Shown here: positions 4,870-5,237 of the stretch, piece after piece
Layout of the letters: each line of letters opens with the position of its first letter
Numbering within the stretch: the stretch's first letter is position 1
Notes under the pieces: model-generated
What the model was told of the DNA's origin: nothing
The model's input: only the letters and a program-made list of their open reading frames with translations
The model's database searches: none
Position numbers and translations under genes: made by a program
Assembly (NCBI GenBank): GCA_036380925.1
Contig: DASVDW010000176.1
Location: 1 to 5,237 of the forward strand
DNA length: 5,237 nucleotides
Source of the DNA: JAICLV01 sp036380925
Lineage (GTDB): Bacteria; Actinomycetota; Actinomycetes; Acidothermales; Acidothermaceae
Direction: 5' to 3'

Positions 4870-5237
4870 ATGGCAGCCTCGTCCGCGATCGAGTTGGACG
4901 TCGAGGGGCGCGCTGTGCGCGTCTCGAACCCCGACAAGGTCTACTTCCCGACCCGCGGTGAGACCAAGCTCGACCTGATCAACTACTACCTCAGCGTCGG
5001 CCCGGGCATCGTGCGGGCGCTGTATGAGCGGCCGTGCACGCTGCAGCGGTTCCCCGAAGGCGTCACCGGCGAGGCGATCTACCAAAAGCGAGTGCCCGAG
5101 CGCCGTCCCGAATGGGTGCAGTCGGCGCGGGTGCATTTCCCGAGCGGCCGGCACGCCGACGAACTGTGCGTCACCGAGATCGAGTCCGTTGTGTGGGCGG
5201 CGAACCTCGGGACGATCGTCTTTCACCCGTGGCCGTC
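4870..5237 (+). CDS. LigD-type DNA primase/polymerase domain protein, N-terminal part (partial)
   Basis: The first 122 codons of a gene that runs off the right edge match the N-terminal part of the LigD polymerase domain, an archaeo-eukaryotic primase-type fold used in bacterial non-homologous end joining with Ku. Visible family blocks are VSNPDKVYFP (18-27), TKLDLINYYLSVGPGIVRAL (32-51), ERPCTLQRFPEGV (53-65), IYQKRVPERRPEWV, and VWAANLGTIVFHPWP at the window end. The catalytic Asp-x-Asp pair normally lies just after the HPW block and is therefore outside the window. Whether this is a stand-alone polymerase (PolD-like) or the first domain of a multidomain LigD with ligase cannot be told, so no gene symbol is given. 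The start at ATG 4870 is placed a short distance before the conserved block; GTG 4861 is an in-frame alternative. Confidence 0.88.
   Translation, partial: MAASSAIELDVEGRAVRVSNPDKVYFPTRGETKLDLINYYLSVGPGIVRALYERPCTLQRFPEGVTGEAIYQKRVPERRPEWVQSARVHFPSGRHADELCVTEIESVVWAANLGTIVFHPWP

Noticed and set aside
4827..4937. N-terminal extension of msrB by 37 codons
   Set aside because: It would overlap the start of the divergent polymerase gene, adds no family sequence, and a -10 box sits immediately before the ATG at 4826.
4813..5226. Minus-strand open frame of 137 codons opposite the LigD-like gene
   Set aside because: The plus strand encodes conserved LigD polymerase blocks across the same bases, and the minus-strand product has no recognisable features.
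1..5237. CRISPR arrays, tRNA or rRNA genes, and riboswitches
   Set aside because: No regularly spaced repeats, no tRNA-like cloverleaf signature, and no non-coding stretch long enough for a structured leader beyond the short gaps described.

Overview
The window reads as chromosomal DNA of a high-GC actinobacterium. Third codon positions are mostly G or C, GTG starts occur, and the heme genes are of the coproporphyrin-dependent type with the actinobacterial active-site pattern. I cannot name a genus. Genes cover almost everything, and no gap between genes reaches 300 bases.

Layout. (1) Positions 2-94 (+) are the last 30 codons of hemE. (2) Positions 82-1059 (-) encode a DUF4349 lipoprotein with a C-terminal membrane segment; it converges on hemE and overlaps it by 13 bases. 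(3) Positions 1060-1167 form a divergent control region. (4) Positions 1168-2568 (+) encode the FAD-dependent coproporphyrinogen/protoporphyrinogen oxidase (hemY, also called hemG or cgoX). (5) Positions 2565-3251 (+) encode coproheme decarboxylase (hemQ/chdC), joined to hemY by a 4-base ATGA overlap. (6) Positions 3311-4407 form a compact unit: one gene for a protein with an AbiEi-like winged-helix N-terminus and a DUF559/VSR-like nuclease C-terminus (3423-4349, +), bracketed by two 49-base imperfect palindromes in inverted orientation. (7) Positions 4416-4826 (-) encode the zinc-type methionine sulfoxide reductase MsrB. (8) From 4870 (+) to the window edge runs the start of a LigD-type DNA primase/polymerase domain protein, divergent from msrB.

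How the genes work together. HemE, HemY and HemQ are steps of one heme pathway: uroporphyrinogen III to coproporphyrinogen III, oxidation to coproporphyrin III, then (after iron insertion by an enzyme not seen here) decarboxylation of coproheme to heme b. The last two are translationally coupled. MsrB (protein oxidation repair) and the LigD-like polymerase (end-joining repair) share a 43-base divergent promoter region. In it both genes show a TANNNT -10 box exactly 7 bases before the ATG and no Shine-Dalgarno sequence, which suggests leaderless transcripts.

The most interesting part is the 1,097-bp palindrome-bracketed nuclease gene. Its two 49-base repeats match at 45 of 49 positions when one is reverse-complemented, and the 33 bases on the outer side of each are identical. 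They behave like terminal inverted repeats around a single gene that encodes a putative DNA-binding nuclease, in the manner of a minimal mobile or selfish cassette, though no recognised transposase is present. An autoregulatory operator role or an invertible segment are the main alternatives.
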